From NCBI GenBank assembly GCA_000697335.1, contig JNEM01016022.1, forward strand, positions 1 through 42,203: a stretch of DNA of 42,203 nt, in the 5' to 3' direction. The notes beneath the pieces were generated by a model. The model was not told the DNA's origin, ran no database searches, and saw nothing but the letters and a program-made list of their open reading frames with translations. A program made the position numbers and the translations under genes. Positions within the stretch are counted from its first letter, which is position 1, and every line of letters begins with the position of its first letter. The stretch is from Conidiobolus incongruus B7586. Lineage: Eukaryota > Entomophthoromycota > Entomophthoromycetes > Entomophthorales > Conidiobolaceae. Of the stretch, positions 1 through 12,789 are shown piece by piece.

Positions 1-2367
1 ATTTTAAATTAATTTAATTATATTATAATATAGTATTGAAAAATTTTTATAAAATTATTTATTAAAATAATTATTTTATTTTATAGTTATAATTATAGCT
101 AAAATATTTATATTAAGTTATTTAATTTTAAATTTGTTATTATTTTATAATCTTCTTAATAAATAATCAACTATATATTTTATTATTGATTTTTTGTTAA
201 AACCTTATATATTTGTAATTTAGTTTTATTAACTTAATTAAATAAATAAAAAAGGATTTCTATATCTTTTTTGAGTTTATCGTATATTTTTTAATAATAA
301 TTATTGGCTAATAAAGTTCTTATATAATTTATATCATTCCTTTATTATTATATTTGACTCTACAAATAAAATTATAATTAATAGAAAAAGTTATTTATAT
401 CATTATTAACTTTAAGATATTAAAAGAAAAGATATTTGAATATTATCATATTTAAGTGATTTTTTGATTTAATATCTTATACACTAAATAATTATTAAAT
501 TTATTGGACTAATTAAGCAAAGTCAGGATACAAAGGAAGCTGAGCCAAGAAAAGCTTATCAACAGACTGACTACACCAAAGTCCACTTGCTATGGAAGAT
601 CATATTGTCTAACTATTTATAGTAGCGTGAGTCGCGTTGCAATTTATGGGAATTTCGAGAGTGGTTATAAATCTGGGATATTAATTTATTATTATAATAG
701 TTTTTGGAAAATAAAATATTATATTTCATTATAATATAATAATTAAATACAATTATTAGTTATTTAATTAATGATAAAATAATTAATAATATATTCTGTG
801 ATTAATATAATTTATAATATATATAAATAAAAATTTAAATTTTTATATATTTTACTATTATATTTATAATAAATATATAAAAAATATTTATGTTATATTT
901 ATAAATAAAAAATCATTAATAATATTCATAATTCTATATTTTTATCAAATATTTTATTATATCATATATATATTTATTATATCTATAAAATATTTAATAA
1001 TAAAATATTAAGCAAAAATCAAAAATATTAAACTATATTATGTAATAATATTTAATTTATTTATTTATTTATTTGCTTAAAAATGAATTTATATTTAGCA
1101 AAGAATTTATGTTAATTTTTTATACTAAAAAATAAAATTAAAAAATAATTTTTTATATATATTACTATATAGAATACTAATTTTTAAAATTATATTTTTG
1201 AATAAATTATAACTATATTGAATTCAATCTATACTCAAAGTCAATTAAAAATTCTACTAAAAAATTATTTTATATATTGTATTATATAATGAAAATTATA
1301 TATATAATTAATTTTATAATAAAAATATATATTAAATAAAAATCAAAAGAAATTAAAATATTTAAAAATTATTTCATAAATAATTAACCTTAATTTATTA
1401 TATTTTAATTATAAAATAAGTCATGTTTTTAAAAAATATTTTATATAGTATTTTTAAATTATTTAAAAGAATAATATTTGGAGTAATAAATAATATTCAT
1501 TATTGAAAATTATCAATATAATATAGAACTTTATATCTTAATATTAATTTTTATAATTAATTTTAATAAGATATAACTTAAATTGGTTATTCAATAAATA
1601 AAATATTAATAATTATTTTGCATGGTAATACAAATAACAATAATTTTTATATAATTAAAAATCAATTAATTGAAAATAATTCGTCAAAGTTATATTTATT
1701 CAGAATATCATTTTTATTTCAATTTTTGTGAACATAATTATCATAGAATTTAAAGAGTCAAGCTCAAAAATCGCAAATTTTCAAATATACGTTAAATAAA
1801 TTTAAAGAGATGAAATTTAAGAGAATAATAAAAAGGGATAATTTTCGAGGTTAGGTATTTTCTAAAAGTATGAGCTAGGATAATCTCTAATAATGCGGAT
1901 TGTTAGTTTTATTAAATATATACCAATTGAACATATTTGAAATTTAATTAATAATACAAGTTCCAAAATGATCACTATTTAATTACCATCCTAATAAACT
2001 TTTTAATATAATTTCCAAATTTAATGTCCCAACCAATTAAAATAAAAATATTACATGATCATCCTGAAAATATATTCAAAAATGATATGACTATTAAGTA
2101 TCAAGATAAATCAATTAAATTCATCATTTTATTAGAAATTGCTGATTAATAATATATTAAGAATAAATAATGTAAGATATTAAAAATTGTAGAATTTGGT
2201 ATCAAATTTATAATATTAAAAGTAAAAAAGCGATCATGGAGACTTGGTTGGGAAAATTCAATCATATAATATACATTATGTTAAGTAATAAGAAGATGAG
2301 AAGTGGAGCGAAAAATCACCACGTTGACTTGATTGAGTGGATGGCTTGGAATTGATGGTAAGAGGAA
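1..2367. other. AT-rich intergenic stretch, no gene seen
   Basis: Almost entirely A/T with short homopolymer and AT runs. I see no coding exon with convincing composition. One patch at about 512-680 is noticeably richer in G and C and is listed separately. The rest shows nothing I can name. Confidence 0.6.
512..680. other. GC-richer island, unidentified (possible ncRNA or exon relic)
   Basis: About 170 bases of mixed composition inside a region of over 80% A/T. The plus strand has a frame without stops from about 515 to 735 but with no ATG, and I recognise no protein in it. I compared it by eye with U1, U2, U4, U5, U6, SRP and RNase P motifs and found no clear match. It could be a small structured RNA, a lone exon of a gene lying to the left, or the remains of a gene. 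Confidence 0.25.
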
Positions 2368-3863
2368 TTATTTGTTCCTTTTGAATGCAAAAGATATAAT
2401 GACACCTAAGACAATCATGGTAGATCCAGTACCAAGAGTAAATTTGTTAAATAAAAAGCTGGTGAGGTTTTCGATATTAAGCAAACGGCTGAAGAAGTGG
2501 GGGCTGGCACTATTTTGGATTTCTTTGGGATGCTCTAGAATTGGAGCTTTGGCAGCATTCGACTCTGCTACCAGTGTACCTGTGGATGAGGTTGGGGATG
2601 GTGGAAGTTGGTCGGGAGTTGAACTAGGAGTACTAGTAGAGGTAGAAATTTGTAAATTTGGAGAATTGGAACTTGATTCAAATATGGTGGGGGTGGTTTT
2701 AACGGGTCTAGATTGTACTTTAGTGTTTAATTTTTTTATCAAGTAGGGTACGATTTGAGATGAAACTAAAATCAAATGTGCTATATTAGTAAAAATGAAA
2801 TTGAAAATAGAGATAATAACTAACTTAATGAAATCAAACTTTGAGGAATCCAACCATGAGGATCAGTATCACAGACCGCAACAATTTTACATTTTTTAGG
2901 CTCCCCTTCAACTGGAATAAGCATTAACCCTGATAAGAATAAATCCAAATTGACAACTTTGGAATCTTTAGGGGGTGGCTTATTATCAACTTCCAATGAT
3001 TTAGCAACCAGAACAACTGCATTATTGGGTAATACACGAGCGGATTGGATAAAGCAAGCTAATCTGCCAGCAGTTGGCCAAATTCCCTTGGTTTCCAAAA
3101 GGGTGATGTTCGTAACAGGATCTAACTGTTCCAATATCTGCCAATTATTAATATATTTATCAGCCATTTTACTGCTTGAAGCATCCTTGCTGCTTGGATC
3201 TAATACAGTATCAATGACAGATGCTGGAGAGTTATCCAAATAAGTTTCGCAAGCGTATCGATAATCCCTCGAAGTATCTCTATATACTTTAAGCTGAACA
3301 TCTGGTTGATTAACCATTAAACTCCATTTCCCAGGTGAATTTTCAATATTATTAGAGACCATTTTTTCAAATTCCGAAAACATCAAATTTAAATTTTCTG
3401 TATAACGATGAGTTGAAGATTCTAATGTAACAGTGATAGTTTCTAAAAATATTAAAATTAATAAATAAAAATTGAATAGTAAGAATTATATTACTTTGAG
3501 AATTATTTTCTACTTCTTGCTCTGTAATATCTTCAATAACAGCTGTTGATTCATAGCTATTTTCTTGAATTATCCTTGCTGAAGGGCCCAAATTAAAGTT
3601 AAACAAATGTGATAATATTAATACAAAAGATTGAACAAAAAAGTAATGGACATAAGTTAAATTCCAAACTGATAATACTATAAAACAAGATAAAATTAGT
3701 ATTATAATAAAAATTAGAAATGAAAAGATTTACAATTTTCTAAAACGTATAAAATAGTAAAAGGACCCAATAAAAAGAACAGTAGAGCAGTTTGTCTTCT
3801 TAGCTCTAAAGGGTCCAAATTAATGAGTTGGTACTTGGTTGATTGTAATTGTCTATTAGTCAT
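2368..3863 (-). CDS. START-domain membrane protein (lipid transfer)
   Basis: Four exons on the minus strand: 3734-3863, 3495-3677, 2825-3442 and 2368-2765, giving 442 residues. Introns are 56, 52 and 59 nt; the last has a perfect TACTAAT branch site. The first exon starts at ATG 3863 and encodes a hydrophobic stretch (residues about 26-41). A second hydrophobic stretch follows at about 44-70, suggesting an N-terminal membrane anchor. Residues about 115-325 resemble a START lipid-binding domain: note the segments KGIWPTAGR, DTDPHGWIPQSLI and SSQIVPYLIKKL, the usual last strand and C-terminal helix. A Ser/Thr/Pro-rich linker follows, then a C-terminal hydrophobic segment (about 422-437) and a basic end. 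START proteins bind sterols, ceramides or phospholipids. The ligand cannot be told here. START assignment is fairly sure; membrane topology is inference. Confidence 0.8.
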
Positions 3864-5024
3864 TAATACGATATATTATTATTTTTATTAACTCATAAAA
3901 TGGGAGGAAAATAATCAAAGCGATGGTTAAAAGAATAATAACAAACAAACAGAGTTGAATCTTGATTAATTTTTAGTATTATAACCTAAAATAAATTTGT
4001 CAAGTTTCATATGATCACAGAGAAATAATTAAAAATTAGCATTCAAAAAGTCAGTTTTTAATGTTTTCATTATGATTGAAGAATGATTGTTTGTTTAAAA
4101 TTTATTCATTTACTGAATCTATTATTAAAATTATTAAAATAAAAAGATAATATTATAAGAATATATAATATAACATGTGTTTATGTTTCTTATAGTAACT
4201 TGGATGAAATATAATGTTATATTCTCATCTCTAGTTTATTTTTCTAAAATCAGTTCAATCAAAATTAAAAAATTTTCATTAAAATGAAAATATGCCATTT
4301 TTAGATAAATTTATGCCATTATAAAATCAGAGTAACTTTATTAATTAATTAATTCTGTTATTAACTGAAATTGGTAACATAACCAGAAAATCTGCGCTAA
4401 TATCTCTTCAAAAGGCATTTTTTAAATTTCTTAAATTAAAATGAAACACAAAGAATTTGAAAATGGTTTCAAAATAAAATGTCAGATTATTATTGGTTGA
4501 TTTTTGATCGGATTTTACAGTTGAAATTTGACATTTATGACGCAATTTCAAAGGCACTATTTTGATATTATCGACAGAGTATGATTTTGAAATAATTTAT
4601 ATATTGAATAGAAAATTGAAAATGATGAAATTGCTTGATTACAAAATCAGCTTTTTATTTCAGAAAACAAACAATTTTTTATAAACTATTCATTTTATAG
4701 TATAAAATCTATATTTTTCCGATTGAAGAGTGTTCGGATTATTGTCACTCTGATTTTATGGAAGATTTGTTACATTTGATGTGAAATATATTGAAAGTTT
4801 TCTAAAATTTGTCAAATAATTTTAAAAATATAAAGTGGAAAAAAAAATATTTAAAATATTCTACAGTACTAAGTGTGTAATTATAATAGCCAAGTCAATA
4901 AATTAATAAATTTCTGGTTATAAGATAAAGTAATATTAAATAAATAACATTTTTGATTGGAAATTATATAAGATGGAAAAATACATAATCAAAATTACCG
5001 AATTTCATATTGAGAAAAAAGTCT
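3864..5024. other. Intergenic, AT-rich
   Basis: No gene seen. It holds the upstream region of the START gene and, at its right end, a T6 run downstream of tRNA-Val. A short inverted pair (4319-4333 and 4744-4760) is noted under findings. Confidence 0.5.
5015..5020 (-). terminator. Pol III terminator of tRNA-Val copy 1
   Basis: Six T in a row on the minus strand, five bases after the discriminator base of the tRNA. This is the usual RNA polymerase III stop signal. Confidence 0.75.
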
Positions 5025-5098
5025 TGATCTCGCTCAGATTCGAACTGAGGACCGTCTGTGTGTTAGACAGACGTGATAACCAACTACACCACGAGATC
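5025..5098 (-). tRNA. tRNA-Val (anticodon AAC), copy 1
   Basis: Cloverleaf read directly. The acceptor is GATCTCG/CGAGATC (7 pairs), the D arm GTGT..TCAC and the anticodon stem TCTGT/ACAGA around loop CTAACAC (anticodon AAC, wobble A34 expected to become inosine). The T arm is CTCAG-TTCGAAT-CTGAG. The discriminator is A73, as expected for valine. There is no intron. Internal A box (GTGTAGTTGG) and B box (AGTTCGAATC) are present. The gene body is identical to copies 2 and 3 in this window. Confidence 0.97.
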
Positions 5099-7247
5099 TT
5101 AAATTCTTCATCCCACATTTTAGTAATTGAATAATAATATTTTTGCAAATAGATATTTCCTGAGCAATTTTATCAACTATTAATTCTCCTATCATCAAAA
5201 TTCAACATTTCAAATATAAATTTTCATTTTATATTACTTCAAATAATTAATTACTTAAATGCTACCGAATCAGTTATACTACCACTCTAAATATCTCTAT
5301 ATTTGAAATTCATGATTTTCGATTGTTATATCAATGAGTAATTATCTATTTTTTGAGAGTTAATATAAAAATAATTTCACTTAAAAATAAAAAATTTGAT
5401 TCTTTTTGAAATCCATTGTCAGTATTTTTAATATATATTATTGGAATATTGATAGTATATGTGAAATAATTAAAATATTCTATTAAATTTCATCAAGTTA
5501 AATAAGTAAATTATATAAGTACAATTTGAATCCATTGTATATATCAATTTTTTTCATATATAAAATTGTTTGGATAACATAAAAATTGGATTTCTGATTT
5601 AGAAATTATTGATATATTATTTTTTGAATAATTAATAATACTCAGAAAATAATTGGACATAAAATATGAATGATTGTTAGTATTTTTTTGTAAATATGAA
5701 TAAATTATGCAAAAAGTAATTATACTATTTGTAATGAAGCAATTATTTAATAATTAATGTTATATAGAATAACGTATTGCAATCTAATACTATGGAAATT
5801 ATGTAATGATACGTTTCTTAAATAGTTGTGATTTGACAGTTTGGGAGTATATTTCGAATTTTTTAAAATAATTATCAAATAATAAAATTAAGTAATATAA
5901 TAGAAATTGATAATAATCATTGAATTCCATCAAGTAGAAATCGATTTTTAAATAAACAATTAAATTTCAATTTTACAGTAACACGATTATCACTCTATCA
6001 TAGAGCATATTGTTTAGCATTATATTTTATTTTTGAATAATTATTAATGTTTTAAAATTTTTTATATCAAATGTTCAATTAAATATATATAATTTTTAGT
6101 CTTCGTTGTTTTGAGTCTAAATATATTGAATATTTTGTTGATTCTATATTTTTAATTAACGATGAATATATTAAATTTAATAATTTACCAAGCTAATCTA
6201 TGTTTAGCCATGATTCTAATATCAGCAAAATTTATTACTAATTATTTATATTATCAATCTAATTTATTTAAGTCAACTTTGAAAATTTAAATATAATTAA
6301 ATAAAACAAAATTTCCATACCTTAGTGATTGAATTAAAACAATTATTATAACTGGTGCTCTTTCAATTTAGAAACAATCAAAAATATATTAATGGATAAT
6401 AAATACCGCTTTATAGGGGAATTGTTAATAGAAAAGCAATATTTAAATTTTCATTTGAATCATTAGGTTGTTTAAAATATCTAAATTACACATATAATTT
6501 AATACTAATGATTTAAAAAAATATGAATACACAATATTTTCATAAAAATTATTACAATATGTTGAAAGGTTCTGTTATATATATATATTTCAACAAAATT
6601 TATGTACATTATGATATATGTTTATATTTTATCATAAATGATTAATAAATCAGTAATATTTATACATATAATATAAGATAATATAGCTGTATAATGGATA
6701 TAAATACTTATTGTAACTTTTTGATTTTTTAATATTTTTAATATTTAAATTATTTTTCTAAAATTTAATATAATAAATACTTTTAAATTTATTATTTATG
6801 CTATATTGAGCAAAAAATTTATATTAAATTTTTAATATAAAATCAAAGTTTATTATAGATTATTCTAAATGATATTAATGAATAAAGTTCTAAAATAAGT
6901 TGGCTAATAAATAAAATGATATGTTCAATCTCTATCATTTTTCAACCGATATAATATCATTAAACAATTCCCATTATTTAATTTCCAGATTAAGTAAAAA
7001 AACTAAATTTTAATTAAAATATAATTAAAAAATTTAATATTTTGAGGACAAATAAGTTGTGATTTGTAAAGTGTTAACAATAATAATTAGGAGATAAAAA
7101 AGAGAAATAATTGTTTAATTAAATTAAAAAATATAGAAAGAAATATTCAGAAGTTGATGATAGTAATAAAAAAATTAATGTCTAATGGAAAATTTATGAA
7201 GAGAAATTTAAGGAGTTTATATATTGTTTTAATTTTTCTAATATCGA
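5099..7247. other. Intergenic, AT-rich
   Basis: About 2.1 kb between two tRNA genes with no recognisable gene. Composition is uniformly A/T with many homopolymer runs. Confidence 0.55.
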
Positions 7248-7319
7248 TCTTCGGTAGTATAGTGGTGAGTATACCCGCCTGTCACGCGGGTGACCCGGGT
7301 TCAATTCCCGGCCGGAGAG
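7248..7319 (+). tRNA. tRNA-Asp (anticodon GTC)
   Basis: The acceptor is TCTTCGG/CCGGAGA (one T-G wobble), the D stem GTAT/GTAT and the anticodon stem CCCGC/GCGGG around loop CTGTCAC (anticodon GTC). The T arm is CCGGG-TTCAATT-CCCGG. The discriminator is G73, a known aspartate identity base. No intron. It is the most GC-rich segment in several kilobases. Confidence 0.97.
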
Positions 7320-7327
7320 TTCGATAC

Positions 7328-7332
7328 TTTTT
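7328..7332 (+). terminator. Pol III terminator of tRNA-Asp
   Basis: Run of five T starting nine bases after the discriminator base. Confidence 0.7.
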
Positions 7333-7650
7333 ATCATTGGATTTTCTATTTTTTATATTACAATTTATAAACTATATTTTCTGAATATATAATTTTATTT
7401 TTATTCAGTTCTTTTTCCAATAATATTTTAATATAAAATATCAGTCATTTTTCAACCTAATTCACCATATATTAATATATTAATTCCTTAAATTTTAAAT
7501 TAATTATTAAATATATTAATGTTAATATTATATAGGTTATTAAACTAGCAATCGCATTTACATATCTCAGATTCTCAATGTTTTATTAATCAAAAATCTT
7601 AGCTTTAAGAGCCTTACAAAAACGACCAAGCAATACAAAAAACAAAATAT

Positions 7651-10015
7651 CTACCTTCTATAGAACTGTCTCTTAAAAAAGAAATGGAGTTGGAGGACTC
7701 CCCTATCGAACGAAGATTTAAACCCATTGCGATGACTCTTCTCCCAAGGACGTTTGACGATTTTGAAGGCGATATCTTCGTAGGGTGGGCCAGCTTTGAA
7801 CCGGATAATCTCCGTGAGATCGGATTCGGGATCCTTTTCCAACACGTAGGTGGGAGGTGGTACTTTTTCGCTAGGCTGATGAATGAGATCAGGGTAGAAG
7901 ATGTTGAATTTGTAGCCTTGGACAATTCGTGGAGGAGGGTTGTCGACGTCGTAGTGGGTTTGGTTGTACTTGTTCCATTCGAAGCCGGTATGGACACGGT
8001 TCACGTATTTGGGTTTGCGGGGTCTGTATTTGTCTTCCCAATTGTATGAGGTGGTGGGTAGCTTGAGTTCGGTATCGAATATTTCTTCGTCGAGCTCCAT
8101 GTCTTGGTGATCGATTTGCCTGGTACCAACTAGTTCATTCAACTATGTAAAGAAAGTCAAATTAGCTGATATATAATACGAATAAATAATATAGTGGATT
8201 ACCTCTTTCTGAGCTAACTCATCAGGATCTTCCTCTTTCTCAACCTTCACCTGCTTGGTAATTCGTTTGGGTACATAAACTCTAGTAGCGATAGATTTTC
8301 TCATTTCCTGAAGATTGCGATAATCCTCAATTGGATCAATGATAGGCAATTCATCAAAGCCAATGGGCAAAGAATAAGTATCAAATAATTCAGGACTTTG
8401 AGCTCGTTTAAATTCCGTTGGATTGTTATCTGAATTTTGAAGATTTTCCCTCGATAATTGAAGGCTCTCTTCCAATTCTTTTTGAGCTAACTCGGCATCG
8501 CGAAGTTGTTTAGCTCTTAATTGTTCTAAGCGTTTTTCCAAAAGTTGGTCATGACGAATTCTCAATTTTAGCTATAAACAATGGTTAGTCAATCGAAAAA
8601 TATTGAATAAAGGTGATAAATTTACTTTAGCTCTCCAAACAGTTAAACTCTTTAGAACCTGCTCCCAAAAATCAGTATTGACTTGATGACTTGAAGTCAA
8701 TTTAGCTTCAATATCCTTTTCCAGCGCATCTAACTGTTCTAAATTCTTATCAACCAGCATTTTGTGAATTTTTTCCATAACTTCTTCAGGAACACGAGAT
8801 AGTAGAGGCAAATCACCAGCTCTCAATTCTTCAAGTTTGGCTTCACACACAGTCATCAATGCACTCCAAAAATCTAAGGATTCGGGATCGGTTTCCAATG
8901 TCAAGTACATTCGAATATCCTTTTGAAGTGCTTCAACCTTATGAACGGGTAAATTATCAAAGATGAGATAAGGTTCTTTCACATCGATTTCTAGTGAAAA
9001 ATCGTCATCCTGTTGCTTTGCTTTGAATGCTGTCGTATTATTGGGATTGGACTGAGACAATTTTAAATGAATAGCTAAAATATCAATCGGTTCAGCACGA
9101 TTATCTTTAATTCTAATTTCAGCTCGCTTTCTTGCTTGTTCAAGATGAAACTGGGTTTCCCTAGTTTCCCAATCTCCCAATTGTTGCATATCTGACAACC
9201 TTAATTGACGCTCTTTTTCTTCTTCAATTAATCTACGTTCTTCCTCCCTTTGTTTGCGTCTCGCAGTAATTTTTTCTATTTCACGCTAGATATAGAAAAT
9301 ATAAATAAGCTGAAAATAAATAAAATTTATGGAAATATACCCTATTCTCTTCTCTTCTACGTTCTTCATATTTCTTTCTCTCTTCAGGATCTTCAATAAT
9401 CTTTTTATCGCGTTGTTCCTTCTTCTTCCAAACGAATTTTGCATTGGAATCTAGCAAATCACTAGCTGCATAGATATTGGGGTCAAAATCACTACCGTCT
9501 CTCTTGCGCTTGGGAGACTTGGATCTTGATCGTGATCTCGACCTCTTACTATAACGTTCGGAATCCCGATCTTTAGAGGATCTATGAGATTTCTAAAAAA
9601 TTGTTAATCCAATGTAAACAACATACTTTGAAGTAATATTTACTCTTTCCGATTCTTTACTATACTTATCATCTCTGCCATATTTGTCACGACTGGATTT
9701 ATACTTGTCTTCCTTATCATATTTATCGCGACTTGACCTGTATTTATCTTCTCTGTCGTCTTTCTCATATTTATTGCGACTTGACCTGTGTTTATCTTTT
9801 CTGTCCTCCTCCTCATATTTATCGCGACTTGACTTAAACCTATCCTCCCTATCGTCACTATCGCGTTTATCCCTACGGGAATAAGCTCTTTCATAATCAT
9901 TCCCTTTAGAATCATGGTCCTTCTTGGAAGAACTATGGGGCTTCTAAATAACGATAATATAATTAATAAACTTATTATATATATAATTAAATTTATTTAC
10001 TTCATCTCTTCCCAT
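7651..10015 (-). CDS. Cactin (splicing-associated protein)
   Basis: Six exons: 10001-10015, 9644-9943, 9341-9592, 8626-9285, 8203-8571 and 7651-8142, giving 695 residues. All five introns (51-60 nt) lie between codons (phase 0). The first exon encodes only five residues (MGRDE). Residues 6-105 carry tandem charged repeats of the type KYRSSRDKY, followed by an RS-rich stretch (RSRSRSKSPKRKR). A long charged coiled coil leads into the Cactin middle domain (about 205-395, with WETRETQFHLEQARKRAEIR). The C-terminal cactin domain (about 570-695) has YKFNIFYPDLI, APPTYVLEKD-like and FDRGVLQLHFFFKRQFYRR motifs, ending at the usual terminus. Human cactin is about 758 residues, so this looks full length. 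In fission yeast and metazoa cactin associates with the spliceosome. The family call is secure; exon borders are read from splice motifs and frame. Confidence 0.93.
9650..9890 (-). repeat. Tandem coding repeats in cactin N-terminus
   Basis: Four to five copies of a degenerate unit of about 39-48 bases encode (K/R)(Y/H/F)(R/K)SSR(D/N)KY followed by acidic residues. Copies have begun to differ (DKY, NKY; EEED, EKDD, DKED). This is typical of charged low-complexity regions that grow by slippage. Confidence 0.75.
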
Positions 10016-10353
10016 TTCTTAAAAAATAAATTGAATTTATCAGAAGGGGAAAAAATAATTAACTATATCAATATTTTAGAAAATATTAGTAATATTAGTG
10101 TAATATAATTCTCAAATTAAACAGAAAAAAATAATTGTTAGTTTAATATTTGAATCAAATGAATACCTGTCTTAGGAATTATTTATAGTAAAAAATAATG
10201 ATATATTATTATGGGATAAAGTTTACCTTAATGCAGTTCACCAAATTTCAGAATTGCAAATCCATTTAATAATTATTCAATTGATTACAAATATTTGATA
10301 ATAGAATATTATTCTTATTTGAAAATTCCTTTTTGATATCGTAAAATTCCTTA

Positions 10354-10395
<42 letters not shown>

Positions 10396-12715
10396 TTCAA
10401 GATAAAAATATTCGTAATATTTAGATAATTTGTTCAATAGTTTTATAATTAATACTAACTTTTAACCATCTATACATTTTGAAATCATTGTACACGTAAT
10501 TTTCTGATATGTAATTTAATGAATTTCAGTTTAACTAATTTCATATGTTATCAAATAAATAAATTAAGTCTCTCTTAATTTGGAAATATTAACAACAAAT
10601 CTGGAAAATGAAAATTCCAAAAATGATAAAATATTATTAAGTAATTATATTTCAAAATTTTATTTTGTTATTTGAGAATTAAACAATTATAATTGACATT
10701 AATAAAAGGATGTGAATTAGTGAATATATACATATATATATCTGAAATAAATTCAATATCAATTGTTGCAGCATAATATCAAAATACATCTGAATAAATT
10801 ATAAAATAAATATGAAATTTTAAAAACTTGAATTTAATATATCAGACAAGTTTTTGATTTTTCTTTAGAAATATTCAAAATTTTAATTAGTATTCATGAT
10901 ATATTAAATTAAAAATAATATATATATATTAGCTATAAATACTAATTTCAATAATTATTAAAAAGATTATTAGTGAATTATAATACCAAATATAAATAAT
11001 ATTATCTTAAATTTAAAATAATGGGAAATTTTTTAATTTTTAATTTTTCAAACATATTATTAGTTTTAAATAAATAGATATATATAAAATAAATAAAAGA
11101 TTATATTTTTAAATTATATATATATATTATATTTTTTGATTAAAAAATTAACTTTTTAAAATTAGTTGTTTAATTTAATTATACTTAAATTAAATAGTGA
11201 TTATTAAAAGTTTTTTATTTTAGTATTAATAAAACTTAACCATAAACTTTTTAAAATTATTTAGAATTTATAAGTAGCTTTTAGTAATAAAGTATTATTT
11301 AAATTAACTATTTATTATTAAGTAAATTATTTTAAAATTAAAAGAAAAATTATTTAAAACCTATTAAAATTTAAAATCTTAATTTTAACTATTATTTTTT
11401 TAATTATTAATAAAATGAAAAAATATATTAAAAAATACTTTTTTATTTTAATTAAAAAATTATTTAAATACTTTAATATTAGTTTTATAAGTATTTTATA
11501 TATATTAAAGTTTAAACTTAAATTGATAAATAAAAATATAAAATAAATACCTTATAATTTAATTAAAACTTAAAAAAATTAAAATAGTTATTATTAAATA
11601 AAACTTATTAAAATATTACTAGAAACTTAAACTTTTACAACAAATAATTATAATTGATGAATCTTAAATCTTTATATATAATCTTTTATTAAAACACAAA
11701 TCAAAATGTTAAATTAAATTAACTCCCTCTACAAATCCCTTTAAATAAATATTTTGTTAATAAATAAATATTAATTATTATAATAGATTATAATAATATA
11801 TACTACCTTTTTTATTTTTAAAGGAAAATTAATTAATAATAAGTTTTATATTGCTTTTTTAAATAAAAGTATTTTTAATTTATATTTTTAATATAATTTA
11901 AAAAAACTTATTATTTTATATAATTATTATAAAATACATAAATTTAAAGTTAAAAAAAGTTTTTAATTAAAAATAACTAGAAAAAATTGCTATATCTAGT
12001 ATATTCTTTAAATTATAACTTATGTGATTATAATTACTTTAAGTAATTAAAAAACCAACTTACAAGAAAGAAAATTTCTATAGAAAAATTTAATTAGATT
12101 ATAAAATATTAAATTTTAGTCTTTAATAAAAAAATATTTTTTAAGTATCAGAAGTTTGTTAAAAATATAGCAAAAAGTTATTAATAATAAAAAAAATTAT
12201 TAAATTTATATTATATATTTATTTTTATATATCATATATCAAAATGTTTATTTATTTTTAATCACAAAAAATTCCCATTAATTAAAATACAGAGTAATAT
12301 CATAAGGCAATTCTGATTTGAAATAAAAACACAAAAGGTTTAGATACACCTAAGTGATCTGAGGATTTAAAGACTAAAAGATAGTAAATATATAATTTAA
12401 TGATAAAATACTGTCCAGCAATGATAATAAACTCTAAACCTTCAGTACCTGGGTTGTTAATAAGACTTATGTTTGTATTAATAGCTGCAAGTAGTTTAGT
12501 TAAAGCCTACCCTGTACATATTTTATGACTTGTGCATATATAGTGTATAGGATAATTTAATAGTAACTTCTGGAATCAAATGGCTCAGCAGATCATAAAA
12601 TTCTTCAATATTGAATAAAGAGTAGACTTGTTTATGTATGACAATATACAAATTATGAAATATGGTCAAAATGAAATAAAAAAGGTAAGAAGATGAATTT
12701 GTTATCATAAAATGA
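10016..12715. other. Intergenic, extremely AT-rich
   Basis: 2.7 kb without a recognisable gene. The core at about 10900-12250 is almost pure A/T on both strands. It contains the cactin upstream region and an AT microsatellite (listed separately). Confidence 0.6.
10357..10390. repeat. (AT)17 microsatellite
   Basis: Uninterrupted AT dinucleotide run of 34 bases, about 340 bases upstream of the cactin start codon. Likely variable in length between isolates. Confidence 0.95.
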
Positions 12716-12789
12716 TGATCTCGCTCAGATTCGAACTGAGGACCGTCTGTGTGTTAGACAGACGTGATAACCAACTACACCACGAGATC
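12716..12789 (-). tRNA. tRNA-Val (anticodon AAC), copy 2
   Basis: Identical over the 73-base body to copy 1, with the same stems, loop CTAACAC and discriminator A. The minus strand has TTTT a few bases downstream (12709-12712) as a short Pol III stop. The first bases of the 5' flank (TTAA just before the gene) resemble copy 1, and similarity beyond that is weak, so this may be an old duplication of a short segment. Confidence 0.97.

Noticed and set aside
2333-2746. Plus-strand 137-codon frame
   Set aside because: Lies antisense to the last exon of the START gene, whose splice sites and domain continuity support the minus strand.
7154-7384. Plus-strand 76-codon frame
   Set aside because: Runs straight through the tRNA-Asp gene and has no family resemblance.
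9684-9884. Plus-strand repeats of LSRLDLYLSSLS
   Set aside because: Antisense of the cactin N-terminal repeats.
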